Shown here: in pieces, positions 44,721 to 56,940 of the stretch | Layout: each line of letters begins with the position of its first letter | Numbering within the stretch: position 1 is the stretch's first letter | Assembly: GCA_910890315.1 (NCBI GenBank) | Contig: CAJVGD010000042.1 | Span: 1,116,001 to 1,180,000 of the forward strand | Length of the DNA: 64,000 nucleotides | From: Serendipita indica DSM 11827 | Taxonomy: Eukaryota > Basidiomycota > Agaricomycetes > Sebacinales > Serendipitaceae | Direction: 5' to 3' | Translations under genes and position numbers: made by a program | The notes under the pieces: model-generated | Databases searched by the model: none | The model's input: the letters and a program-made list of their open reading frames with translations, nothing else | Told to the model about the DNA's origin: nothing

Positions 44721-47700
44721 TCATTGCGGTCGACGGCCAATGTCCCCATGAACGTCCAACAGAATCTTGAGTGCGTTTCGGCTTCGAATGTTTGCCAAAT
44801 CTTCGTCACCAGAAATTGCTCGAGTTAGCGCAGTATCGATCTTCTTGGGTTGCTCAGCCCATGGATACTAAACGGGGGATCAGTAAGTTGCGTAGAAAGT
44901 AGCAAATTCACGTACCGGGAAAGACTATATGCGAGGATGGATGGTCAGTATACGCAGTGTTCAAGAGAGGAGAACTTACGCTTTGCAATGTCTCAAATGC
45001 AAGAAGGGTGCCGGCGAATTGAGGACTGGACTCGCTTAGATTCATGGACTAAGGAAGCAAGATGGACGTACCTGGACCGGATCACTCGAGCAGGACCACC
45101 CTTGTATAGAGCCCTGAAGCCCTCTTCTCTGAAAATCTTCTTAAAGGCGTCTACAATTCCCTTGTAGTTGGTTTCGCCCTTTCTTGCTTCGACTTGCAGG
45201 CGAGTCTTGACGACATCTACAAGATAATCAGAGCTGGCGAATGATTGAGACAATACATACCGGCAGGGGTCGTAAGATACGCGGCAGGCATGCCGCTAAA
45301 GGCGGTGAGTGCGAGAAGACGTACAGCTCAGAACCTACGCGATACCAGCAGCCGCGAGGGTTTCGCCGAATGAGAGCTTTTTGTTATTGTGTCCCTCATG
45401 GAAGACGTCCTTTTTAAGATGTGCGTATGCAGTGAAATAAATCTACGGCCAATTAGCCTCGTCCCATGCTCGACGAGTAAAACTCACAGCCGAGAATGGA
45501 ATGTCACTATTGTCGAATGTAAGCATGGCGATCGGGCACCTAATGTGAATCGTACCGGAGCAAACATGCCGAGGCTCCCTTGTAGAGGCCAAGGAGACCG
45601 AGCTCTTTGATGATGTGACCTGCACCTCGCTTGACACCACCAAGCTCTCCTTGAACCTGTAATCGAATCTTGCTGGGTTGCGAATCAGGGCCCCGATCTA
45701 ATCTCGCGCTTGATGTACGTACACAATTTCCAAGGGATTGGTAAAGATCTTGAGAATTCTTTCAGTTACCATGTCCTATACAAGGAACAAAATACTGACC
45801 ACTTGGCAGCCACCAGCAGTACCTCCGGCCACTATCTCCCATCCAAGTTTGATTCTACCTGTCTCCGGGTCGGATGTTCTCGAACGAACAAAGTCGTTGA
45901 CCGTCAGCTTGATGGCCTTTTCCGGAGCTACACCCTACACAGGTTTGGTGTCTTGGTCTTATCAAAGTAAGGTTACGCACGACTAGCTGAGGCCCGAGAC
46001 CTCTGTAAAAGCCCAGAAGACCTTCGTTTCGGAAGACTTTTCGTACACAGTCGAGACTGTTTTTGTACAGCAATTGACCGACGACTGTGGAGCGCTGGTT
46101 TTGCATCCTAAGATGAAAGGTGAGAACTAGGTAATACTTCCAAGTTATACTGACCTTGTCTATAAATCGCAAGATTTTAGACACATAAGTATGAGATAAC
46201 TGAATTTACGATACCTTGACTGAAGGGAAATGAGCCATATGGTTTGTATATGCAATTTACGCACCTAAATCGATTGGGTACACGATGGTGGCACCGAATG
46301 CGCCAGCAATACCGCCTATTCACGGTGTATTAGCTCACGAATACGCAAAAATGCACCAGTATCTCACCGAGGCAGAAGTTGAACATTGACTCCCCGACTG
46401 TCTCCAAAATCGACTTTGCCGTTGTCGCGGGCTTCTGGATTTCCATCGGCGGCTGCCATCGAGGGTCGAGAAGCTGGGCAAAGTCAAGGAGTGCAAGCCT
46501 TTGTCGACCGTCACCCCTTCCAGCAAAGTGGAAGATAATGGAAGCTTCCATGGGGCTGAAGAGACCATATCGTGTTGCCCGTGCGCTGTAATTCAGAAAG
46601 TCATCCTGCGCTGTGGAAAGATAAGGGCCCACATTTACGCTAAAGAATACTACTTACAAATTCGACCGTCCTTGGATTTGGCCGTTGCTTCTCGAATTAC
46701 ACTTGACGTGTGTCAGAGAGAAAGCAGGAATTGCAACCCTCCTACCGCTCGACCATGTCCATACCTACGCGGGATCAGCGGTTGTGTTGCATCCGAGAAA
46801 GCTGCAGCTTACTCTTGATAACATTATGGAATGCGACGACCTCAGCGTATGAAATCTTGCCTCCTGGCGAGAGGGCACAAAGAGTTGGTAAACGTTCGAG
46901 AACTGAGTCTGATAATTTATGTCCTTCCAGCTCCTGAAAAAAATGTGAGCGAAAGCTGATTGGCGGGGTATGTACGCACGAGAATGATGCGTTTGAATTG
47001 GTCGGGAGTGATGAAGCCGTCCTGGTTCGAATCGAGATATTTGAATGCTTGTCGGAGGCGCTCGTCTTGCAGTCCTTTCATTAATTGCGTAAATTCGTTG
47101 TCTAAACATTGCTCGGGAATGAGCAGGCGCGATGTCACATTGATCACGTCTACTCACAGCCGAGGACGTGCGTCCCATCGCGCTTTCCCAGGTGAAGCTT
47201 GACCCAGTCGCTTGAATAATGTGATAAGCAAAAACGACCCTAGTCGGATGTCCGTCCCGTCTCACCAGTCGAAATTGAAAGGAAGAGCGTCGGCTCCCAG
47301 AGTGGCAGCGAAAACGTTCTTGAATTCATTAAGGTCGATACTTCCGGAGCCATCTCTGCAAATTCGGTGAGATTGGACGAATGCGGAAGCTCCGAGGATG
47401 ATGCATACACGTCGAAAAACTTGAATGCAATAAGATAATCTGCGTCGGGGCGTTTGAGCAGAGTCTGGAAGACGACAAAGTCGTCCCAGGAGACCATTCC
47501 ACGCTTTGACTGGTCAGCAACTGTGAAGAGGACGCCGTACTGGGCCTCTTCAATCTTGTGTCCGTCACCAGAGGCCGGGACAATAGCCTTGACAAATGCT
47601 TCCCGATTCAAGTATCTGGTTAAAAAACAGCCCGTGAGCATGCACCGCGAAAATGGTCTGCTGGCATAAGCGGGCGACTCACCGCTCGCCGTTGACTTCG

Positions 47701-47876
47701 ACGGCATTCGAGTCGAAAATGCGTCTCCATCGACGTCCTTCACTCTCTGGTCCTGCTACAGTCTTCTTCACAGACGACAGAGCCGCAGTGGCCGTCGACG
47801 CCGCGTCTCCCAGCGTCGGGCCAGCCGTCAAGACGACATAGTCGTCTGCCTGGCTCTCTCCCGCATTTTTACTCAT
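44721..47876 (-). CDS. agc1: Mitochondrial aspartate/glutamate carrier with EF-hands (AGC1/aralar-like)
   Basis: Inner-membrane carrier that swaps matrix aspartate for cytosolic glutamate, as part of the malate-aspartate shuttle. Start [12 protein letters not shown]. The N-terminal half has EF-hand-like loops ([28 protein letters not shown]) and a linker. The C-terminal half has three carrier repeats: signatures YPIDLVKTRMQ, NPLEIVKIRLQ and [11 protein letters not shown], and [23 protein letters not shown]. The first signature is split by introns around two 5-nt exons (46215-46219 and 46155-46159). The second is split at the same Val/Lys point. The end is [11 protein letters not shown] (stop 44721-44723). 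It looks complete, with EF-hand sites canonical enough to bind calcium. Confidence 0.92.
46155..46219 (-). other. Two tandem 5-nt microexons of the carrier gene
   Basis: Exons TCAAG (46215-46219) and ACAAG (46155-46159). Intron 1 is 46220-46264 (45 nt), intron 2 46160-46214 (55 nt), intron 3 46108-46154 (47 nt), all GT-AG. Joined they give Leu-Val-Lys-Thr-Arg-Met-Gln in frame, which is the invariant carrier signature. Confidence 0.8.
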
Positions 47877-48007
47877 TAGAGGTATTAGTTGACACGAAAA
47901 TGCCCGAAAAGTGTTGCGGCCGGCAGGTCCAAAAGTTTTACTACAGTGGCTATGGAATGCAATGGTCGGCTGAAATTGCCGATCGTGACTATTAGACGAC
48001 GCCGGTG

Positions 48008-49752
48008 CTACTGCATGATCGTCCTGGGAAGTACAAAACTTAGACAATACATGTCCTTGTTGGGAGCAACTCGCCGCACATAGTGAAACGACGGGTTGGC
48101 GATTGACATTCCTAATGCTTCCTCCGCTCGCTACAACTGGGTCAGTAATTGCTCAGTTCCTGGCCAAGAGGGCTCACCTTTAAAATGTCCACCTCTGCAT
48201 TTTCCTTCTCGAGCTCCCTTGTAAAGCAATGGCAATGAATAGTGGGCATCCCATTCGTATTGTAGAGCTCTTGATTAGTTGCCGATCTGAATGCGGGCCG
48301 GAAGGCATCCAAGAACTCTAGGGCTGTTGCTGGGAGGTTCATAACAAAGTGTTTGATAGTCCGCTGGACGGGCAGAGGGTCGGGAGGTGGTAGCTTTAGG
48401 CGAGCCTGCTTTGCCCGTTGGCTAGAAGATTGAAGGGGTAGGATATTCTCAAACGGATGATCTATTGCCTCCTGCACCGCATGCTTGATGAACGCTCGCC
48501 CATCCATGGTGGTGACTCGCACCCGATCCTCAACCTATGGCATATTGAGAGAGGTTATATATGCGGCCAAAACCGTACCTTGTTGTCAATACTATTTCGA
48601 GACAGGTATTCTGTACTCGACGGATTGAGATCATTGGCCAAAACGAGACAGTTTTTGCGAGCAGCAGGAATAGCAAACGGACCAACTCCGGCGAATACGT
48701 CTGCTATTAGATCTCCGGAACTGAATAATGAGACCAGACGCTCGTGTTCTGTGCCCAAACGCGAATTCCAATAAACCTTGGCAAAGTCGAATTTGAAGCG
48801 ACAACCAGATTCGTTCTGAGAAGAATGAGGGGGAAAATAGTACATATAACGATCTTACCACTTCAACGACGGTATCCGACTCTCCAGCTATGGTTTCCAT
48901 TTTGAAGAAGCGAAAGGTTGTGTCAATATTGTCCGTCTTGTTCACTACTGTCCTCAAAGCTTTGTTTTTCTAAGCATATCAGACGTGCCCAAACAAAGAA
49001 ACGAGACCTACATCTAGCGTAACCTGTCCAATTAGATGTTTGTATGGTAGATATTCGTCTCGAAGATTGTAATGGGCTCAACAGTGGTCAGTCGACGTTT
49101 ACTCCAGCATTTCAGCATCGCACCAAGGTGACCTGTGATAGTAAACGCAGTGGGCATATCTTCCAGCAAGTCCTCTGGCAGACTGCTTCGTAGGATCTCA
49201 TCTGCGGTCTCCTTGGTCGGTATAAAAGCGGCAAGGGGCTAAAGCAGCGCACCAGCCGTCCAATAGTCATATTCTAGGTCAATCCCATGTTGCACGATAT
49301 CATAATTGTTTGTTTGCGCAAGCTCGACCAGATCCTGCGGCATCGCATCTACATCTACCGTTAGGGTGTCAAACGGCATGATCATGACCCAAACCTTGGG
49401 TCGAATAGTCCAATAGAATCACTCTAAACTCATCATCTCCATTCTCCTGTAGGACGGTTTTGACTTTTGGTAGTTTGAGAAGTTGTCTGCGATATAGTCA
49501 GAAACACTCGCCGAGGATGTTGAAAGTATACCTTTTGAACTCTGATGATCTGGTAATGTCTGTTGTACGTGCAGCAGGAATCCGGAGGCCTACAACCGGG
49601 ACTTTGAGACTGAAGGCGCTGCGATCAAGTTGTTCGCCAGGCTGTAGACGGTGAACTGGTGGGGACACGGAGATATTCGAAGCCATTTTTGCGAGGGTTA
49701 CACAGCTGCGATTTGCAGGAAGAAGTTTTAAAAGGTGCCGACGAAGTAGCAT
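48008..49752 (-). CDS. trm5: tRNA (guanine37-N1)-methyltransferase TRM5
   Basis: Makes m1G37 in tRNA, which prevents frameshifting; in yeast one gene serves cytosol and mitochondria. Motifs: [45 protein letters not shown]-type segment, [48 protein letters not shown], the SAM loop [19 protein letters not shown] and [28 protein letters not shown], and the C-terminal [20 protein letters not shown]. Two in-frame starts: ATG 49752 adds 22 residues ([16 protein letters not shown]), a good mitochondrial presequence; ATG 49686 opens with [11 protein letters not shown]. Divergent from the TatD gene with only 39 bp between. Confidence 0.93.
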
Positions 49753-49791
49753 CCAAAGAGGCCGATCCAACTTGGCCCTGTCCACGACAAC

Positions 49792-51074
49792 ATGAGCACA
49801 ACTTTACCACCAAAGGAGGTGCTTGCGCATCTTGTTGACGTTCACTGTCACCCAACGGAGGAGCTAAACATATCTGATGAAGTCATGCGAGGTAATGTTC
49901 GGATGAGAGGGCAAGCTTTCGTCTCCTTTGCCAATGTCGACTTTGCTAGCACTCCCCATTCGCCTCTGCTCTATGTCGTCCAACTTTGACGATCAAGACA
50001 AGGTAGAAGATCTTTACAACGGATATCCTGACAAGGTAACCTACAAGATACCTAGAAACGCGTCTGATCTTTGCCACAGGTGATTCCCTGCTTCGGGTTC
50101 GTAACTCCCCTTTGTTGATCCGATCAGGATGATGACGCCCGTCTCTAGTTTCCATCCATGGTTCTACCACGAGATATCACTTGTGGAACCAGTCCCTTCG
50201 AAAGAGGATCATTACCGAAGCCTATTCCTGCAGCCAGGTTCCGCAAAGGAGGGCGAACTCGACAGACTCGTCCCGTTACTTCGCGAGCCGGTTGCTCTTA
50301 GCAAGGTCATACAAATTGTCAAAGAGAAGTTGCTCAAGTACCCGAACGCTATGGTCGGGGAGGTTGGATTGGACAAAAGCTTCAGGATTGCGTATAATCC
50401 CTATCCAGCACCCCCTCCGAGAAAGCTTTCCCCTTTCTCCACTCCACTGAGCCACCAGATGGTGATTCTAGAAGCACAATTACGCCTCGCGGTCGAGCTC
50501 AAGAGAAATGTGTCTCTGCATAGTGTCGGTGCTCAACAACCAACTGTCGAGCTTTTACAGCGAATGAGTCAGAATTATGGCAAGGACTGGCTCAGGATCA
50601 GTGTCGATATGCACAGCTGCGGTTTGAGCGCTGATGTGTGGAAGACGGTACAGGTCGGTGCCCTGTTTGCGCAAGGCAACAGACTCTGAACATCACGACC
50701 AGAAAGCGCATGCAAACATATTTCTTTCATTATCCACCGCGATCAACTCCCGCTCCGACAAGCACCGGCAACTCATCCGAGAGTGTGACGAGCACCGTCT
50801 GCTCGCCGAATCCGACTATCCTGAAGCCGGCATGTGTGCGAGCCAAACGTGGAGCATGGTCGAGACCATTGCTGACATCCGACAATGGCCTGTGGAGACG
50901 GAGTGGGACGAAAAAGAGCCCGATCCAGGAAACTGGGGAGTCGTCCGAAGGCTTGAGCGGAACTGGGCTCAGTTCTGCAAAGGAGATCATCCTGAGATTG
51001 TGCACAAGTCACGTCGTCTTCGCAAACAGCACGAGCACTACCCGAGTGACGAGTCGACGGAGGAGGACGAATAG
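49792..51074 (+). CDS. TatD-family metal-dependent hydrolase (SCN1-like)
   Basis: Amidohydrolase-fold protein of the TatD group, close to fission yeast Scn1 (a Cut9 partner). Motifs: LVDVHCHPTEEL (metal-binding His pair), SMSSNFDDQDKVEDLY, VIPCFGFHPWF, AMVGEVGLDKSFR (Glu ligand), LRLAVELKRNVSLHSVGAQ (His), DMHSCGLSADVW, and HRLLAESDYPEAG (Asp ligand). The metal-binding residues are in place. A 17-nt exon (50080-50096) is needed for VIPCFG. The C-terminus is Arg/Glu-rich and ends in STEEDE. Nuclease or esterase activity cannot be told from sequence. Confidence 0.85.
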
Positions 51075-51489
51075 GGATCCGCTGCTAGAAGGGTGTAATC
51101 CCTCTTTGTCATGGCCATTACGGCTCTAAAACACCAAGGTTGCATTCAGATACCTCGGGGGCGTTGTCGGTAAAGGGCGGAGCGGCACTGTCGGTGAATG
51201 TGTGACCGGCAAGGTCTCAAGCAGCTGTCGCAGCCCATGACCAAACGTGCAAACGCGGTTTATGAGCGCTTCGCTACCGAGGGTGTCGTCGCAAGGTCGC
51301 GGAAAATTCGACGTAAACTAGTATCGATAATGACAAAATTTTCGTTGCTCAATAATCTTTTATCTGACTTTTCTCGACGGGTGTGGACACGCAGTCCATC
51401 GGCAAAATATGAAGTCAACACCTTGAGCTCCTTCCACGCCCGAGCCTTTTTGTAGACGGCGCTGGGATACAGCGAGTAAAACCGCGGAG
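51075..51489. promoter_or_regulatory. Chitin synthase upstream region
   Basis: 415 bp between the TatD gene and the chitin synthase start. I see no convincing ORF; the region is AT-rich toward 51310-51380. It should include the chitin synthase promoter and leader. Confidence 0.45.
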
Positions 51490-54400
51490 ATGGACTCTCA
51501 ACGACCGCCGCGTTCGGTCCCTCCACCGTCTGCTCAGCACCATCTCCAACAACACGGGCGGTCGCCGCTCGCGGGCCCAGGCGTGAGCTTTGCCCCAATT
51601 GAGCAAGGAGATAGATCTGCTCCTTTACCTTCTGAGCGAAGACAGCAACGATATTCGGCATCCATTGACCCCAACACGCTCAGCAACCTCGATAATGACC
51701 CCGAGGCGGTCGGTGCGCGGATGGCGCGCAAACGCTCGCTCGTCAGGCCAGACAGAGAAAGAATAGATCCTACACATCGACAGTGGCATTATAGAACCCA
51801 TGCCGCCCAGCTCGAGGACCAGCCTGGCTCACGCATGGCCGTCCATCCCTCGAGTGAGTATCAGGAGTCCCTCACGACGCCATTCGACATGCTCACTCTT
51901 CATGATTTATAACTGATATACTTTAATAGCTACTGGAAATTTACCTTCACAACCCCTTCGCAGGGGCAAATCGTTGCTCGCTCGGGATCGAGACATTGCA
52001 GAATCCGGACTCGCACAGTTTAAGCGCTCCGCAACGCTACGAAGGAAAAAAGCTGCTACTGCTGCACCCTTGAATGAGCCGAAACCTGGCTTTTGGGATC
52101 GCATTGGGCCTGGCCCTAAAGATGCATGGATGATATACTGCTGGATTCTCACGTGCTGCATCCCCCCATTCCTGCTGTCTTCATGTGGTACGTAGCACTT
52201 GCCCTGTGTTTTTCTTTGGCTGTCCCCCCTTGGCCCCCCCGCTCGGCGCGGCGACTATGGCCGCTCGCCAGTGTTCCAACTATATCGCGTTCCAACCAGC
52301 GCTGCAAGTCTTTTCGAGCGCGCAATTTTTGGGCTTCTTTTTCTGATACACAGGCGTCGCCTGCGCAAGCGTCATCGACGCAGCTTCTTACATCCGCGTC
52401 ATATCCGTTCCCACTGTTTCGGCGGCTGACACCGGGTCTTCCAGGCATGAAGACTCCTGAGCAACAAAGGGCATGGAGGGAAAAAATGGGACTGATTGCC
52501 ATCATTTCCGTCCTCATGGCCGCTGTTGGCTTCCTCACATTCGGCTTCCAAAATGCTGTTTGCAAAGACCCACCCGCGCAGTTCAAATATCAGCAAGTCG
52601 GCAACAGCTCTGTCATTATCAACGGTCGCGCGTACGATTTCTCAAAGTTTAACCACCCGTCTGCCGGTGCCACGTTTGACGGCAAGACGAACCCGCTCAA
52701 TACGTTTGGCGTGGGTGGTCAAGACATTTCCTTCATGTTCCAGAGGGTTAACGGGACTTGTGACAATATCTTTACGCCAGGCCCCCGTTCTGTCATCCCA
52801 TCGAGCGGCAAGAAACTTCAATGGTATTTCCCTTGCAATGCCTTCCCGCAGACGGGTGGAGGAGCCAACGCAACTGGTTATGACTCTGCTTTCCAATGCC
52901 ACACGACCACAAAGTCGAGAACAGAACTCGACAAAATTGGTGCTGCGGGTCTCGTTTCCTACGAATGGAAGGATGTCCTTCAGTCCCCGCGCAACCTCGC
53001 GGTGTTTGAATCGTACGTCTATCGCGTCTTACTTGGCGTGCTTCTTTGACACTTTTGTCCTAGCTCCATTTTGGACCTCGATCTTCTCAGGTGGCTGAAC
53101 AAGGATATCGTCAGTTACCCGCCCATCCTTGACGAGATGAAGACTGCAAACGGCACATGGAACAAAAAGGACATTACAATGTCCCTTCGACGCACCAATC
53201 AGATGGACATTGGCTACTGCCTGCAGGACGTGATCCGCGTTGGATTCATCGACAGCCAGACAATTGGATGCGTAGCATCCAACGTCGTACTCTACATTTC
53301 CCTCGTTTTCATTGTCGGTGTCGTCGCGATCAAGTTTGCCATGGCCGTCATCTTTGGGTGGTTCCTGTCATGGCGACTGGGCTCATTCCATGGCGAGTCT
53401 TACAAGTCCATTCGTCGTCGAGCAGCGGAGATTGAGCAATGGACGGACGACATTTATCGCCCAGCTCCAGCAAGATATCGACCCAACGTTGCGGGTGGCA
53501 AGGGCGGCAAGACGTTTTTGCCGAGTACATCTCGCTTCTCCAAAGCCGATGCGTTGAAGAGTGGTAACCGCCCATTCTCAACCTATGGAGACAAGGGCAG
53601 ACTCTCCGTCTATCCAGAACAAAAAGGGAGACCTCTTACCGCATATTCGACCATAGAGTCCAATCGTAAGAGCGTCGCCACTCAGAGCTTGTTCAGTGGC
53701 AAGAGTGGATTGGCTCCGCCAGCGGATTCCATCTTCCGTGGATCTCGTAGCTCATCCTCACTTCCGAGTGACGATAGCTCTCCGTGCCCATTCCCACTTT
53801 ACAATGTCGTCCCGCAACCAGCTCCAGACTTCATGCCGTTCAACTTCCCGCTGGCTCATACAATCTGCTTGGTCACCGCCTACTCTGAATCCATCGAAGG
53901 TCTCAGAACAACCTTGGACTCCCTTGCGACGACCGATTATCCAAATAGCCACAAGCTCATCATGGTCATCGCCGATGGCATGGTCAAAGGATCTGGTAAC
54001 GACAAGTATACACCAGAGATTGTATTGGGAATGATGAAGGATCTGGTCATCCCCGAAAACGAGGTCGAGCCCCACTCCTACGTCGCTATTGCCGATGGTC
54101 ATAAGCGTCACAACATGGCCAAGGTCTATGCCGGCTTCTACGATTATGACGATAACACGGTCGAGAAGAAGAAGCAACAGCGAGTGCCAATGGTGCTTGT
54201 TGCCAAGGTCGGTAACCCTCTGGAACAACAAGATGCCAAACGTGGAAATCGTGGAAAGCGGGACTCCCAAATAGTCCTCATGTCTTTCTTGCAAAAGATC
54301 ATGTTCGACGAACGCATGACGACGTTCGAGTACGAGTTTTTCAACGCCATCTGGAGGTGCACGGGTGTCTGTCCTGACAGATATGAACTTGTACTCTGTG

Positions 54401-56343
54401 TCGATGCAGATACAAAGGTGTTCCCAGACTCCTTGACGAGAATGGCGGCATGTATGGTCAATGATCCGGAAATTATGGGTCTTTGCGGAGAAACCAAGAT
54501 TGCGAACAAGGCGGAGACCTGGGTCACCATGATTCAAGGTATGGTTGATGGATTGTGATTCTGTTCTCCATCTGATTCCGATATAGTGTTCGAGTACTAT
54601 ATCTCTCACCACATGACCAAGGCTTTCGAGTCAATGTTTGGTGGTGTGACTTGTCTGCCCGGTTGCTTCAGCATGTACCGAATCAAAGCGCCAAAGCAAG
54701 AGAGCGGATACTGGGTGCCCATCCTCGCCAACCCTGATATTGTGGAGCACTACTCGGAGAACATCGTGGACACGTTGCACAAGAAGAATCTTCTTCTCCT
54801 CGGAGAGGATCGATACCTCACGACGTTGATGTTAAAGACATTCCCCAAGCGCAAAATGATTTTCTGTCCGCAAGCTGTGTGCAAGACCATTGTCCCCGAC
54901 CGCTTCAGCGTCTTGCTGTCCCAGCGTCGTCGATGGATCAACTCTACCATCCACAACCTCGCCGAGTTGCTGCTTGTCCGTGATCTTTGCGGTACCTTCT
55001 GCTTCTCAATGCAGTTCGTCGTCTTCATGGAGTTGGCCGGTACCTTGGTCCTTCCCGCTGCCATCTCGTTCACCATCTATCTTCTCGTCATCAGTGCCAT
55101 TAACGGTGCATCTGCAACCAGGATTCCTCTCATTCTTCTTGCCATCATTCTCGGTCTTCCTGGTTTGCTGATCGTTGTCACCTCTCGCAAGGTGGCCTAT
55201 GTCGGCTGGATGTTCGTCTACCTCCTTTCTCTCCCCATCTGGAACTTTGTCCTCCCGACTTATGCATTCTGGCACTTTGACGACTTCTCGTGGGGTCAGA
55301 CACGCAAGATTTCTGGAGACAAGGGTGGTAATCATGGAGATAAGGAGGGCGAGTTTGACTCAACTCACATAGTCATGAAACGATGGGCAGAGTTTGAGAG
55401 GGACAGACGCTGGAGACTCAACCACTCGCGCGATTCATCCTACTTAGACCCATACAGATCTATTTCTCCTAGGCGGTAAGTCCCTTTACTGAATACGTTT
55501 CACATGATTCTAATCTGTTGCCGTAGACCTGAGAGCCATCGTCAATCCCTGATCTCGATGCCGGATACATACGATCCTTATGGACGACCTGGAACCTTTA
55601 TGCAGTCGCAGCACTCGGATTCGCCTGACGCCTCCCCTCAGCCGTACCCACGCACACGACAGGATAGCGCACCTTTGCTGATGTTGCCGGCTCCGTTGGC
55701 GGTCTCAAACCAACAGAGCGCCTCGGTCTCCTCGTCGCTGGCCGAAACAGCCTCCATGTTCACATCACCTGGACCCGAGATGCACCCCAACTATCGCCTT
55801 CACCGTACACCAGATGACCTTCAAGCTTATGGCTCTGAGCATCACAACAGCGACAGATCGGAGCGGGAACCGATACTCGCGTCGCCCGTCGGGTCAGATT
55901 CGATGATGTCTCCGGGAGCTCGCGGAATGAACGTACTTGGCCACGATGCGGTCATGAAGAATGCCGCGGGTGTCTCCTCGTATCCTGGGGAGACCCCGAA
56001 CCCGTATCGCCATTCGCAACATCATGTCGCTGCGTACGAGCAGGTGCCCAACCTCCAAGGCTATAGCGCTGAAGTCGTGGAGGAGCATGTTGTGATGCCA
56101 CCCACGCGACAGCGAGGAGTCAGTTTGGTCGATCATGGGCCGGTTGCCAGCCCTGATGGACCCGTCCGACGGACACCTCGCTCGACCAAAAGATCGTCCG
56201 CCACTATGACTTCGACGTCGACTGGAGGTCATTCACGATTAAAACACCAGTCGCTGCCACTGTCGCCAGCGTCATCTACTGCGCCATACTTGCCCCCAGG
56301 TGCTGCTCCTCCTCAGCCACAACAAGGCAATGGGCGCTACTGA
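51490..56343 (+). CDS. chs: Class IV-type chitin synthase
   Basis: Integral membrane glycosyltransferase that makes chitin from UDP-GlcNAc. Start [13 protein letters not shown], a disordered Pro/Ser/Arg-rich N-terminus, then a pair of N-terminal membrane segments ([33 protein letters not shown]), a cytochrome b5-like lumenal region ([15 protein letters not shown]), a third segment ([17 protein letters not shown]), and the GT2 domain: [55 protein letters not shown], and the catalytic QRRRW at 54922-54936. C-terminal membrane helices follow, then a long Ser/Pro-rich tail. A 257-nt intron (52188-52444) is far longer than others. Class IV is set by the b5-like region and lack of a myosin domain. 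Confidence 0.93.
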
Positions 56344-56940
56344 GAACAGTAACGGCTCAAGGACACTTGCGATTGCCATCACGATGTAACCAATACGCAA
56401 CATATCCCCATTAGAACGGACACGTAGTACTCTGACTTATTTCCTCACCATCATCCATCTCTATTCGAACCTGGAGCGGCCTATATTTGCCGAACTTCTG
56501 CTGATGACAATTTCCTCCCCCCCTCTTCCCGCTCCTTCTCCGTCCCGCTCATTGCCTCTACCCTAGCACGTTGGTTTGCCTACTTATTTTCTTGCTCGAA
56601 TCAGCCGTACCCAATGTCTCGGTTTGATAGACGATCTCCTGTTTGTGAACATTGCAAAACATGAGTTGTCCCCTACCGGTCCAATGAGTATACAATATGC
56701 AATCTCGACGTTTTTGTGTAGTTTCTGTGTGTCTGGGAGAGTTTTTGCACGAGTTTGCAAAAAGGGGTTGACCCTTGGGTTCAAGTCGAGGTGGTGGTTC
56801 GAACCCGCTTTTCGCAAACTTAGACTCGTTCGCTGCCCGTCGACCACCTCTGGGTCGAGATCAGCATCAATTTGCATCCAACCCGACGACTCCTTGTCTC
56901 TCCATTTCCAACGACTTCAACGTCGAGCGGCGTGCAGCAA
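56344..56940. promoter_or_regulatory. Chitin synthase 3' end / C2H2 factor upstream region
   Basis: 597 bp with no supported CDS. It has a pyrimidine-rich run about 56510-56570 and an imperfect inverted repeat at 56753-56769/56802-56819. This is likely 3' UTR followed by the promoter or leader of the transcription factor. Confidence 0.45.
56753..56819. repeat. Imperfect inverted repeat
   Basis: Left arm GTTTGCAAAAAGGGGTT (56753-56769) pairs with AACCCGCTTTTCGCAAAC (56802-56819) with one mismatch and one bulge, across a 32-nt loop. A shorter GGGTTC/GAACCC pair lies inside. It lies 122 bp upstream of the C2H2 factor start. Confidence 0.6.

Noticed and set aside
53758-54612. 284-residue minus-strand ORF
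   Set aside because: Antisense to the catalytic region of chitin synthase; a shadow of its codon use.
56777-56806. GGTTCGAACC, similar to a tRNA T-loop
   Set aside because: No acceptor stem, D-arm or anticodon arm at tRNA spacing; it forms part of the inverted repeat instead.
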